DNA from: Candidatus Zymogenaceae bacterium
GTDB lineage: Bacteria > Desulfobacterota > Zymogenia > Zymogenales > Zymogenaceae
Assembly: GCA_016933535.1 (NCBI GenBank)
Contig: JAFGAS010000086.1
Location: 1-64,000 of the forward strand
Direction: 5' to 3'
Length of the DNA stretch: 64,000 nucleotides
The notes beneath the pieces are model-generated. The model did no database searches. It worked only from the letters and a program-made list of their open reading frames with translations, and was not told where the DNA came from. The translations under genes and the position numbers were made by a program. Shown piece by piece: positions 48,135 to 57,421 of the stretch (positions are counted from its first letter, which is position 1; each line of letters opens with the position of its first letter).

Positions 48135-49058
48135 CTAAAAGAAATCCATCTTAACCGGAACCGGGATAAAGGTGACAATAAACAGGAAGAAACAAACCCA
48201 GCCTATTACCCTCCGCTTGCGATCAAGGCCGATATCATCATCGGCAACCGGCGGATGATCAATCCCGATAATGAGCACCAGCGCCGCCCAGACAAGCCAT
48301 CCCACGTAAAACACGATTCCCATCACCACCAGCGATGCCACAAATACTCTCGAAACGATGCGTTGTCCCCGTCCAAACAGGGCGTACGCGATGTGTCCGC
48401 CGTCAAGCTGACCCATCGGCATTAGGTTGAGAGCCGTGACCAGGAACCCGACCCATCCGGCAAAGGCGATGGGGGACAACATAACGTCATATCCTTCCGG
48501 GATCGTACCGATTATGAGATACGAGAGTAATTTGAATAGAAGAGAATCTCCGAAGAAAAGATATGATTGTTCCGTCCCGGTAACGGGTATCAGCTGCGAT
48601 TGGTGCAGGCCCCACACCACCAGCGGAATAGCGATCACGATTCCCGCCAGCGGTCCTGCGGCCCCGATATCCAGAAGCATCGTTTTCTTTCGAATTTGGG
48701 AACGCATCTTGATAACGGCTCCCAGCGTGCCGAACAGCGTAGGGGCCGGTATAAAGTACGGTAGCGTTACGTCTACCCTATAGCGCCGTGATGTAATGAA
48801 ATGCCCCATCTCATGCGCGACGAGGATTGAAAGGAGTGAGCAGGCAAAGGGGATGCCTGTCGTAATAAGCACGGGATTATCGATCAACTCCTCATAGGAC
48901 ACATAAAAGGAGCTCCCGGCTATCAAGGTAGTTACAACAGTAAGGAGAAAAAGAAGAAGCGGTAGTCGATACGCGTTTTTCTTACGTTGGTCGACAATAA
49001 TCGTTGCGCGGTTATTCTGCTCTCTCTCCGTACCGCTATTAAACGTGTTATCGGTCAA
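48135..49058 (-). CDS. Site-2 protease family (M50) membrane metalloprotease
   Basis: LVAHEMGHFITSRRYRVDVTLPYFIPAP, NLMPMGQLDGGHIAYALFG; TTG at 49058 is a plausible start, the longer ORF would overlap the upstream gene. Confidence 0.87.
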   Translation of the reverse strand: MTDNTFNSGTEREQNNRATIIVDQRKKNAYRLPLLLFLLTVVTTLIAGSSFYVSYEELIDNPVLITTGIPFACSLLSILVAHEMGHFITSRRYRVDVTLPYFIPAPTLFGTLGAVIKMRSQIRKKTMLLDIGAAGPLAGIVIAIPLVVWGLHQSQLIPVTGTEQSYLFFGDSLLFKLLSYLIIGTIPEGYDVMLSPIAFAGWVGFLVTALNLMPMGQLDGGHIAYALFGRGQRIVSRVFVASLVVMGIVFYVGWLVWAALVLIIGIDHPPVADDDIGLDRKRRVIGWVCFFLFIVTFIPVPVKMDFF

Positions 49059-49566
49059 AGTGAATGTTCTTTCCGGTACCTGACAGAGGGATCCCCATGA
49101 CAAAATCCCAATCGACGATCCCCACACTTCGGGCCACCGCTCCAATGCGGTACATAATCCGATTGTCAACATTCAAGATCGATGCGGTTTTGACCGCTGA
49201 CCCGATGGCGATCCCCATATCGAGGAGGCGGAAAGCGCAGTGGGGGCCGGAGAACTCCGGCCCCGTTCTCTTTTCGAGCAGCGTACAGTTATCATAGCCG
49301 CAGGCCCCGCAGTTCTGAGAAATCGGGGTCGCATCACGAATCCCGATCAGCAGGATTACCTCCGAATTTCTGACGCTCTTGGCATCCCGATCGAAATTTT
49401 TCTTTTTCGTTTTCTCGCCGAATTGCTCCATCGAATCGGCTATTTCTTTGACCTGCCGGCCTTCGATGATTTTCGTGAAAACAAAACTCTCACCCCGGGA
49501 TTTGGGCGCCGTGGTCGCCGAGAGCGCCATGAGATGAGCGGCAATTTCAAGCGCTTTTTCGCTCAT
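49048..49566 (-). CDS. DUF2148 ferredoxin-domain protein
   Basis: MSEKALEIAAHLMALSATTAPKSRGES, CGACGYDNCTLLEKR, HCAFRLLDMGIAIGSAV. Confidence 0.85.
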   Translation of the reverse strand: MSEKALEIAAHLMALSATTAPKSRGESFVFTKIIEGRQVKEIADSMEQFGEKTKKKNFDRDAKSVRNSEVILLIGIRDATPISQNCGACGYDNCTLLEKRTGPEFSGPHCAFRLLDMGIAIGSAVKTASILNVDNRIMYRIGAVARSVGIVDWDFVMGIPLSGTGKNIHFDR

Positions 49567-49570
49567 CGTC

Positions 49571-50332
49571 TCACTTCTTCTCCGCCAGAAGCTTCTTGAA
49601 CGGCTCAAAGATGTCTATGGGAACGGGGAAGATCGTGGTGGAGTTGTTCTCCGTGGCGATCTCCGCCAGCGTCTGGAGATACCTCAGTTGCAGTGCAATC
49701 GGGTTCTTTCCGAGGACAATCGCCGCTTCGCCAAGCTTCGTTGAGGCCTGGAACTCGCCGTCGGCATTGATGACCTTGGCCCTTCTGGTCCGCTCGGCCT
49801 CGGCCTGACGCGCGATAGCCCGCTGCATGTCCGCCGGGAGGTCAATGTGCTTGATCTCTACATGGGAGACCTTAACGCCCCAGGGGTCGGTGTTTTTGTC
49901 GAGGACTTCCTGGATCCGGTTGTTGATTTTCTCCCGCTCGGCCAGCATGTCGTCGAGATCCTCCTGGCCGAGGATGCTGCGCAGTGTCGTCTGCGCGAGC
50001 TGGGATGTGGCGTACATATAGTTCTCTACCTCGACAATGGCCTTATTCGGGTCCATGACCCGAAAATAGACGACGGCATTGACCTTCACTGAGACGTTGT
50101 CCTTGGTAATGACGTCCTGAGGCGGTACGTCCATGGTAATCGTTCTAAGTGATACCCGGACCATTTTATCAATGACGGGGATCAGGAAGATAAGCCCGGG
50201 GCCCTTGACGTCAATGATTCGACCCAATCTGAATATAACCCCCCGCTCGTATTCGTTGAGCACCCTGATGGCCGAAAAGAGGATGGCCAAAAAGATACCG
50301 ATCAGAATAAGAATGCCTGCTGCTCCGCCCAT
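49571..50332 (-). CDS. Slipin/stomatin (SPFH/band 7) family protein
   Basis: [54 protein letters not shown]. Confidence 0.95.
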   Translation of the reverse strand: MGGAAGILILIGIFLAILFSAIRVLNEYERGVIFRLGRIIDVKGPGLIFLIPVIDKMVRVSLRTITMDVPPQDVITKDNVSVKVNAVVYFRVMDPNKAIVEVENYMYATSQLAQTTLRSILGQEDLDDMLAEREKINNRIQEVLDKNTDPWGVKVSHVEIKHIDLPADMQRAIARQAEAERTRRAKVINADGEFQASTKLGEAAIVLGKNPIALQLRYLQTLAEIATENNSTTIFPVPIDIFEPFKKLLAEKK

Positions 50333-50508
50333 TAAAAACCTCCTGTTTGTTTAAGCTTTTACAATTATAGTATACTTATCGCTGCCGAGTCAACGAATTA
50401 ATAGTGACAGGCCAAGCAATACCACGGAAAAATCTCAATGCCCGCTCTTGAGTTACCTGTTGATAATGCTGCAAACCCGAGATATAGACCGCCCTGCTTC
50501 GCCAATAA

Positions 50509-50532
50509 AAAAGCCGCCGGTTACACCGGCGG
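50509..50532 (-). terminator. Intrinsic terminator downstream of the V4R gene
   Basis: AAAAAAGCCGCCGGTTACACCGGCGGC; minus-strand hairpin followed by T run. Confidence 0.8.
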
Positions 50533-50551
50533 CTTCACGAGCAAGGCAATG

Positions 50552-51100
50552 CTATTTGATAACCTGTCTCTTCTCACCCATGGGGGTCAATACGAAACGG
50601 CACACCGAATCCCCTTTGCTAACGCAAGCCTCCTCCGTCGCCTCGTAGGGGATTTCAAAAGCACCTTCCGCGGCTCCCCCGGCTATACCTGCAGAAAACA
50701 GGCATGTCGCGTTCTTTATCTTGGTATCGCCGTGGATCTCATGATATCCTCCAGATTCCCAGGTATTCAGGTACTCGAGGATTATCTTTCCGCTGCCTTC
50801 ATCGTATTCCACTTTCTGAATCTTTCCCCAACCCAGGGTGGTACTGAGATTGACATGTTGTCTGAATTGCTCAATTCCCCCCTTAAATATCTCCCGCATT
50901 CGCTGACCGCCCATCTTACCCGATGAATATCCCACCTCGTAGATCTGCCGTTTCGCCACTGGTCCCAGGATGCTCTCCATCCTGTCCATCATATTTATTA
51001 AGAGTGCATTAGAAAAAAGAACCCAACGTCTGTTCAATCCCCAGATCTCTTCGTCGCCTTTCACCTCAAACATTCCGGAACCAACAACTTTGTCAGCCAT
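50552..51100 (-). CDS. V4R (4-vinyl reductase-like) domain protein
   Basis: 182 aa; IYEVGYSSGKMGGQ and C-terminal GAFEIPYEATEEACVSKGDSVCRFVLTP typical of V4R. Confidence 0.75.
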   Translation of the reverse strand: MADKVVGSGMFEVKGDEEIWGLNRRWVLFSNALLINMMDRMESILGPVAKRQIYEVGYSSGKMGGQRMREIFKGGIEQFRQHVNLSTTLGWGKIQKVEYDEGSGKIILEYLNTWESGGYHEIHGDTKIKNATCLFSAGIAGGAAEGAFEIPYEATEEACVSKGDSVCRFVLTPMGEKRQVIK

Positions 51101-51157
51101 GGCCTCCTCCGTGAATAGAATTAGTATAAATATAGAAATTGAATCGTGATTCTTAAA

Positions 51158-51186
51158 ATAGTAGTATTATTTTACTGAACTGTCAA
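51158..51186 (-). promoter_or_regulatory. Putative sigma70 promoter TTGACA-N17-TACTAT upstream of the V4R gene
   Basis: -35 at 51186-51181, -10 at 51163-51158. Confidence 0.65.
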
Positions 51187-51258
51187 ACGTAATTAAAACC
51201 ACACTTACCGGCGTTAACAACATGCTGCAATAGTATACTTTATGGTATTGATCGCGCG

Positions 51259-51295
51259 AAAAAAAGGCTGCCGCTGATAGTCATGCGACAGCCTT
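51259..51295 (-). terminator. Intrinsic terminator of the BKACE/CoA-transferase unit
   Basis: Minus strand AAGGCTGTCGC...GCGGCAGCCTTTTTTTCGC. Confidence 0.8.
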
Positions 51296-51337
51296 AAATA
51301 GATTTGTTTTGCGCCGTCTCCGCGCCGCCCTCGCAGG

Positions 51338-52201
51338 CTATTTATTCTTCAGCTTGAGCATCTTACGAGCTTCTTCCGGCGTGGCCACCTCGCGCCCCGC
51401 CAGTTTTGCCACCTTGACAGCCCATTCGACCTGCTCCCAACTCCCCTTGGCAAGCTCGCCGTCGGGCATCCTCGTATTGTCCTCAAGACCCACCCGCATA
51501 TGGCCGCCGTTTACTACCGACGTCATGTTTGCACGGAACTGGTTGGGCCCCACCCCGCAGACGCTGTAGGTCGCACCCTCGGGAATGTGCGCAAGCATTT
51601 CCGAAAACATCGACGGCTCATACGGAACGCCGCCCGCCACGCCGAAAACCATCTGGAAGTGCATCGGCTCCTCGAAAATCCCCTGCTTCCTCACGAGCAG
51701 GACATTAAACAGCCCGCCCAGGTCGTAGATTTCCAGCTCCGGCTTTACACCCTTTTCCTTCATCTGCCGGTTAAAATCGATAAGCATCGCAAACGTGTTC
51801 TCGAAGACGATCTCCATGGGGACTTCCCCGGTCTTCCAGTTGGCGATGCCGAAGTTCATGGAATTGGTGTTGAGGCTTGCCATCGGCGGCTTCATGGCAA
51901 CAACGGGAGCGATCCGCTGCTCCTTGGTCACCCACGGGCCGATGGCCGAGCTCATGTTGATAATGATCTGGGGGCATTTTGCCCGGATGGCGTCAATCGT
52001 CGTCTTGATCTTTTCGATCTCGTGAGTGGGAGCCCCGTGTTCGGGATCACGAACGTGGACGTGAACGATCGAACCGCCGGAATTGTAGACCTTGTACGCA
52101 TCCTCGGCGAATTCTTCAGGCGTGTAGGGAACGGCCGGGTTCTGTTCCTTTCTGGTCGCCGCCCCGGTCAGCGCAGCGGTAATGATTACTTTGTCACTCA
52201 T
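51338..52201 (-). CDS. 3-keto-5-aminohexanoate cleavage (Kce/BKACE) family protein
   Basis: VIITAALTGAATRKEQNPAVPYTPEEFAEDAYKVYNSGGSIVHVHVRDPEHGAPTHE; GHMRVGLEDN. Confidence 0.93.
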   Translation of the reverse strand: MSDKVIITAALTGAATRKEQNPAVPYTPEEFAEDAYKVYNSGGSIVHVHVRDPEHGAPTHEIEKIKTTIDAIRAKCPQIIINMSSAIGPWVTKEQRIAPVVAMKPPMASLNTNSMNFGIANWKTGEVPMEIVFENTFAMLIDFNRQMKEKGVKPELEIYDLGGLFNVLLVRKQGIFEEPMHFQMVFGVAGGVPYEPSMFSEMLAHIPEGATYSVCGVGPNQFRANMTSVVNGGHMRVGLEDNTRMPDGELAKGSWEQVEWAVKVAKLAGREVATPEEARKMLKLKNK

Positions 52202-52305
52202 CGATTCCTCCTCTTTGAAATGGTAAACACCGCCAGGAAGATAACAATCCGTTGTATTAAATGAGACCGTTGAGCCGAGCCGCTACGCGCAGCAGGATAA
52301 TGCCT

Positions 52306-52347
52306 GCCGACGGCTTTCGGCGGCATACGCCGCCTGAAGCCGTCGGC
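52306..52347. repeat. Large nested inverted repeat between CoA-transferase and BKACE genes
   Basis: GCCGACGGCTT-TC-GGCGGC-ATAC-GCCGCC-TG-AAGCCGTCGGC, 11-bp outer and 6-bp inner perfect stems. Confidence 0.8.
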
Positions 52348-52359
52348 CTTCTTATATTT

Positions 52360-53130
52360 TTACCTTCCGATGATATACTTATACGGGTCTATCTCTTCCC
52401 GCAATAGTCTCAGCGCCTCGGCGGTAGGAGGCGGAGTTTCGGAGACCTTGGCGGCCTTTAACAGTTCGAACCCGCAGTTATCACGAACGTCTTTTTCCGA
52501 ATAACCATGGTTGATGGAGGATATACGCATACGCTTGGACTCCGGCTCGAAGTCCATCACTGCCATGTTCGTGATGATCTTATACGGTCCCGACCCCTTC
52601 GGAAGGCCCGACGTTTGCCGAGACTCGCCCCCCGTAAGATAGCCGGGAGTCGTAATGAATTCACATCTCTCAACGAAACGCCGCGAGTCCTGCGCCGTTA
52701 TAACCATCATCCGCCAGCAGAACGAGGCAAAATCGTTGGCACCCCCGCTGCCGGGAAGCCTTACCTTTGGCTTCTGCTGGTCACCGCCGATCCGGGTGGA
52801 GTTGAGGTTGCCGTACATATCGATCTGGGCGCCTCCCAGAAAGGTATAGTCCACCATGCCCCGGCAGCAGGTTTCCATGACCTCGGCCATGCCGGCGGCC
52901 ATGTTGGCCTTCCAGGTCGTTCGTGAATCGCCCACCGAAATCGGCATCTCCGGAATCATGGGGGCCACCCCTCCCGCCTCGAAAAAGATAACGAGGTTGG
53001 GGGCGGTCGTCTTCTGGGAGAGCATCGCGGCGGCGCACGGCGCGCCGGTTCCCACGCCAACGGTAGCGCCGTCTTCAAGTTCCCGTGCGGCGGTGCAGAT
53101 CATCAATTCCATCGTATTAAAGTCAGCCAT
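52360..53130 (-). CDS. CoA-transferase beta-type subunit (glutaconate CoA-transferase-like)
   Basis: ELEDGATVGVGTGAPCAAAMLSQ, FLGGAQIDMYGNLNSTRIG, LPGSGGANDFASF. Confidence 0.87.
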   Translation of the reverse strand: MADFNTMELMICTAARELEDGATVGVGTGAPCAAAMLSQKTTAPNLVIFFEAGGVAPMIPEMPISVGDSRTTWKANMAAGMAEVMETCCRGMVDYTFLGGAQIDMYGNLNSTRIGGDQQKPKVRLPGSGGANDFASFCWRMMVITAQDSRRFVERCEFITTPGYLTGGESRQTSGLPKGSGPYKIITNMAVMDFEPESKRMRISSINHGYSEKDVRDNCGFELLKAAKVSETPPPTAEALRLLREEIDPYKYIIGR

Positions 53131-53146
53131 GAGTGACCTACCTCCC

Positions 53147-54145
53147 TTATTTCTTGGCGTTCTTGTTTTTGACCAGGAATTCCTTGTCTCTGAGTTCCTG
53201 CATCTTTTTGAGACCGCCGTTTAGTTCGACATACTCCGAGAATTCTTTAACGCCGTAGATATTCTTGTCAAGGAATTTCTTGAGATCTTCCGGATCCTTC
53301 TCGACCGTCAGCCATTCCCTGAGGTGTTCTTCATCAGAAAAGTATTCGTACGGCATGTTGCCCGGATAACTCCCGTACGGCACCTCACAGACGGCGTCCA
53401 CCAGATAGAATGGAATAACCGTCAGGGACGGGTCGTTTCTTATCTGATCATTCGAGATGATCCGCTCACAGGTGATCACGAGACGTTTGGATGCCCGGGC
53501 CAACTCCAGGTCCGCGATGGTTATCCCCTTGATCCGGCAGTTGCCGTAGACGTCGGCCTCGTGAACATGGATGGCCGCAAAATCCGGGTAGAGCGCCGGC
53601 GCCAGGACGTAGTTATCCCCGGTGTAGGGGCACTTGATCTTCTTGGATGCGCTGTATTTGAACGTATCGGTCCCCATCATGTTCCTGATGGGAATGAAAG
53701 ATATCCCCATTGCCGCGGCCTTGAGCCGTGCGGCCATGGCGTAATTGGTCCATTCGGTAACCTCTACCTCGCCGCTCTCCATATAGCGCCGGGCGTTTGC
53801 GGAGAGGCCCCGTGCTTCCAGCCCAATGATGTAGGCGATATCGCACTTGGAAAAGACTTTTCCCGCAGCCAGGATCTGAAAGTCGTGGGTCGAGGTATGC
53901 CCCGCAAAGGCCAGATTTTTCTTCTTCTGGCGAAGAATCTCATGGCAGATTGCCGTTGGAATTCGGTTTGCGCCGAACCCGCCGATCGCGAAATAATCGC
54001 CGTCATTAAGCAGCGTCTTGACCGCGTCAGTGACGGTCGTCAGCTTGTTCTTGAGTTCCCGCGACTTCTTCCTGAAAAACTCCCGGGCCTTATCCGGATC
54101 GGGGTCGGTAAAAAGCCTGCCGATGCCTTCCTCTATTACGTCCAC
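53147..54145 (-). CDS. CoA-transferase alpha-type subunit
   Basis: LLNDGDYFAIGGFGANRIPTAICHEILRQ, ADVYGNCRIKG. Confidence 0.87.
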   Translation of the reverse strand: MDVIEEGIGRLFTDPDPDKAREFFRKKSRELKNKLTTVTDAVKTLLNDGDYFAIGGFGANRIPTAICHEILRQKKKNLAFAGHTSTHDFQILAAGKVFSKCDIAYIIGLEARGLSANARRYMESGEVEVTEWTNYAMAARLKAAAMGISFIPIRNMMGTDTFKYSASKKIKCPYTGDNYVLAPALYPDFAAIHVHEADVYGNCRIKGITIADLELARASKRLVITCERIISNDQIRNDPSLTVIPFYLVDAVCEVPYGSYPGNMPYEYFSDEEHLREWLTVEKDPEDLKKFLDKNIYGVKEFSEYVELNGGLKKMQELRDKEFLVKNKNAKK

Positions 54146-54494
54146 TGAAAACCTCCTCCTTACAGTTGCCTAAATGAGATTGTTTCGATAGCCATTTTCG
54201 CATTCAGAAACCGATCAGATTACAATAGGGCCGCGTATTTATCGATAGCAAATTAGGTAATATCTATAACAGATTCTCGCTTATAAGTCAAGCTCCCGGA
54301 TGCCGGTATCATTCCGGCCCGCGGCTATTGCCGATATCCGTTCTAAGCGTCTGCCCGCTTATCACGGCGCGCCGATCACCTGCCCCTTCGATTACTCCGT
54401 CACTTTTATTGATTTGTCAATCAAGATTTAATATTAAAAAATAACCCGGTACCTGTCAAGAACAAATTCATTCATTTAGTGAGACATCGAAATG

Positions 54495-56252
54495 TTAAAT
54501 GTCTCTACGTCTTATTATAGCCCTACCGACCAACTCCCGCACGACGGCCCGTCCGATGGCCAGAAAGCGAAAGCCCGGCCCTTTTCTCTTCCATTTTATT
54601 TCGTCCTTGTCGCAAACAACGCCAAGGTCGTTCGCGTCGATCCCCACGATCCTGCCGTTTCCTTTCCCGGGCAGCCGCCCCTTCTGTCCGACAGCGCCTT
54701 CCCGGACCCTTTCACCGATTGTCAGAATATCGTTTCGAGCCTTCACCCGTCGATACGTCCGACTGTCTATGTTGCCCGCCGCGAACTTAAGTTCGTTGAG
54801 CCTCGCACCCGCCTCGTACGTTACTCCAACAAGCTCGTCACGTGGAAGCGACGCGCTTTCATAGTTGAGCATCTCCTTCCATGACGATGAAGACAGCGCC
54901 TTCAGATGATCATCAAAGCTCCTGCAGCGGATCGTATAGCCGTGTTTATCGGGATTCTCAAAGGCGATACTGCCCGGATCGAGAAACGGCGCCATCGGCG
55001 ATATGAAAGGCATGAGACGCGCCCCAAATTCCTTCATCAGCCGGCCGCCGTATCCGACGGTCTGGATAACCGATCGATAATCCTGTCGGGGAATGCCGGT
55101 CATAAAGAAGACGTCAAATTTACGGGCGCCGTACTTTAATGCCCAGCCGATATTTTGTTCGACGCCGGCGGCCTTATACGGTTTCCCCGATGCACGGCGA
55201 AGCGCATCATCGTGGGTTTCCGGAGATATCTCGTAATTGACGTTGGGAAGGGAACGTGACACCGCCTCGAAAAAACCCTCGGGCGCGGTATCGAAGAGCT
55301 CCAGGACGATGGGATTCTTTATCCCGGCCGGCGCCAGTGTTTCAAGGAAACGGTTCGCATAGTCGTCTCCCGCCTGCCTGATGTCCCCGACAACAAAGAC
55401 CGGCGCGCGTGTAAACCGGGTAAGTCTCATCAGGTCTGCCGCCACGACCTGGGGATCCCGATAGGCAATCCGGCTGCGCCTGAGATATCGATTCCCGGCC
55501 CATTTCGAGCCCCCGCAGATAACGCAGTTGTTCGTACAACCCCGGCAGGTGACGATCATTGTTATGGGGTAGCTCCACCAGTCATGAATGGGCGTCATAC
55601 CTATCGGATCGCGATACTTTATCGCCTTGCGAAAGAGATTCACGTAGTTGTTGGAAAAGTCGTTAAGATGGTCATCCACGATGAACGCATCGTTAGAAAC
55701 GATCCGATCACCCTGTTTATAGACCAGATTGGCGACGTCTTCCAGACGCCCGGCTCCGGAAATCGCCCTCATGAGGGAGACAAGGGCACGTTCGGCGGAG
55801 TCTCCCCGAACGACATAATCGACGAAGGGATATCTGATGAGTTCATCGGCGTAATATGTCGACGAATAGCCGCCGAAGATCACCGGCACGTCCGGATGGA
55901 CCTCCTTGAGGAGCCGGGCAAGCTCCACCGCCCCGTGGGCGTGCGGAAGCCAGTGAAGCGATATGCCGAATGCGCGGGCCTTGATGGTCTTGAGGTATTT
56001 TTTGACATCGAGGCGCGGGTGCTTTACCATGAGATACGCGAGATTGACGATCCGAGTCCCTATTTTATTGCGGGAAAGGACCTCGGCGATGGATGAAAAT
56101 CCGATCGGATACATCTCGAAGGCGGGCGTGGACGGGACGACGTCGCTGATCGGGCCGAAAAGAATTTCCCTTTTGCTAAAATCGAACACGCTGGGAGGGT
56201 GTATGAGGCAGAGGTCCGTCCTGGGTGATGGGAGCCGAAACATGGTGATCAC
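54495..56252 (-). CDS. B12-binding/radical SAM protein, TIGR04190 (Ta0216)-like
   Basis: 585 aa; TDLCLIHPPSVFDFSKREILFGPISDVVPSTPAFEMYPIGF, radical SAM CRGCTNNCVICGGSK. Confidence 0.85.
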   Translation of the reverse strand: MITMFRLPSPRTDLCLIHPPSVFDFSKREILFGPISDVVPSTPAFEMYPIGFSSIAEVLSRNKIGTRIVNLAYLMVKHPRLDVKKYLKTIKARAFGISLHWLPHAHGAVELARLLKEVHPDVPVIFGGYSSTYYADELIRYPFVDYVVRGDSAERALVSLMRAISGAGRLEDVANLVYKQGDRIVSNDAFIVDDHLNDFSNNYVNLFRKAIKYRDPIGMTPIHDWWSYPITMIVTCRGCTNNCVICGGSKWAGNRYLRRSRIAYRDPQVVAADLMRLTRFTRAPVFVVGDIRQAGDDYANRFLETLAPAGIKNPIVLELFDTAPEGFFEAVSRSLPNVNYEISPETHDDALRRASGKPYKAAGVEQNIGWALKYGARKFDVFFMTGIPRQDYRSVIQTVGYGGRLMKEFGARLMPFISPMAPFLDPGSIAFENPDKHGYTIRCRSFDDHLKALSSSSWKEMLNYESASLPRDELVGVTYEAGARLNELKFAAGNIDSRTYRRVKARNDILTIGERVREGAVGQKGRLPGKGNGRIVGIDANDLGVVCDKDEIKWKRKGPGFRFLAIGRAVVRELVGRAIIRRRDI

Positions 56253-56632
56253 GTCCTCCTTGAATTTACTATTATCTCATGCGTCTGTTTAAAAGGCAAC
56301 CGAAAAAGGAAACAGGAGCGCCGTCCGATTACGACACCACCGGTATAGTATCAGGCGCCCGACGGTTTACGGGACAGTCCATCATGCAAATGCCCTGCGC
56401 AAAAGCCCGTTTTCGCCTCTTTCGGGGCATCCGTTTCTCACGGACGGTTATCCGCCAAAATAGAATCCATTACCTTATATGGCGTATCTTAAAGGCGGAC
56501 GACTACGACTACCCTCTTTCCTCGCGTTGGCCGCCCTGCACGATGAGATAACTGCGTTCTCGGTGGCATGCCCAAATATAATTAAAAAAGGCTTGCGCGC
56601 CGCCCTGACGAGACTATATAATAGCGTGATTA

Positions 56633-57421
56633 TTGAGACGGGATATGAAACACCATTTTCTTGACGACGAAAGCACCATAGAGAGCCCTATCCGGTCTCT
56701 CAACCCAAAGACGAAATTCATCACCATTATCGCCGTCGTTTTATTCGTCGTTTCGACCCCCGCGGACGCCTTTTACGTCTTCCTGCTCTTTCTTGTCCTG
56801 GCCCTGATACTGATTATGATTTCTCGCGTCCCCATCACGGTCTTTCTTAAACGCGTGCTCATCGCGGTTCCTTTTGTCCTCGTCGCGCTCGTGGCCGTTC
56901 CGTTTGTCCCCGAGGGCCCGGGAGCGACCTCATATTCCCTGGGAATCGGAGCCGCCGCCGTTACCAGGACGGGATTTCTTCTCGTATCCAATGTCCTGTG
57001 CAAGTCAATCCTGTCCATCCTCTTTTTGACGCTGCTGATCTCTTCAACCCCCTTTCGTGACCTCCTGTCGGGTCTGAGAGAACTCAGGGTCCCGTCATTT
57101 ATCACCGATACCCTGTCGTTCATGTATCAATACCTCTTTATCATCACCGACGAGATACAGCGAGTCGCCTTTGCGCGGGACGCCCGCCTCTACGGAAATC
57201 GCTGGATCTGGCAGGCGCCCGTCGTCGGACATATGATCGGCAGCATCTTCGTGCGGAGCTTTGAACGGGGCGAGCGGATATTTCTGGCCATGAAGGCCCG
57301 GGGGTACGACAGCGAGATCGTCCGCCACTCAACGGGCCCCCTGAGGATCTCGGATTATCTTTTCGGTCTTATTATTATTTCGGGCGCCTGTGCCATCAGG
57401 CTCTTTGGTATCGGACTATGA
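56633..57421 (+). CDS. CbiQ/EcfT-type ECF transporter transmembrane protein
   Basis: ALNPKTKFI-like N-terminus (LNPKTKFITIIAVV), FERGERIFLAMKARGYD coupling motif. Confidence 0.92.
   Translation: MRRDMKHHFLDDESTIESPIRSLNPKTKFITIIAVVLFVVSTPADAFYVFLLFLVLALILIMISRVPITVFLKRVLIAVPFVLVALVAVPFVPEGPGATSYSLGIGAAAVTRTGFLLVSNVLCKSILSILFLTLLISSTPFRDLLSGLRELRVPSFITDTLSFMYQYLFIITDEIQRVAFARDARLYGNRWIWQAPVVGHMIGSIFVRSFERGERIFLAMKARGYDSEIVRHSTGPLRISDYLFGLIIISGACAIRLFGIGL

Noticed and set aside
56280-56632. Possible cobalamin or NiCo riboswitch upstream of CbiQO
   Set aside because: Read for B12-box-like and conserved core sequences; none found by eye.
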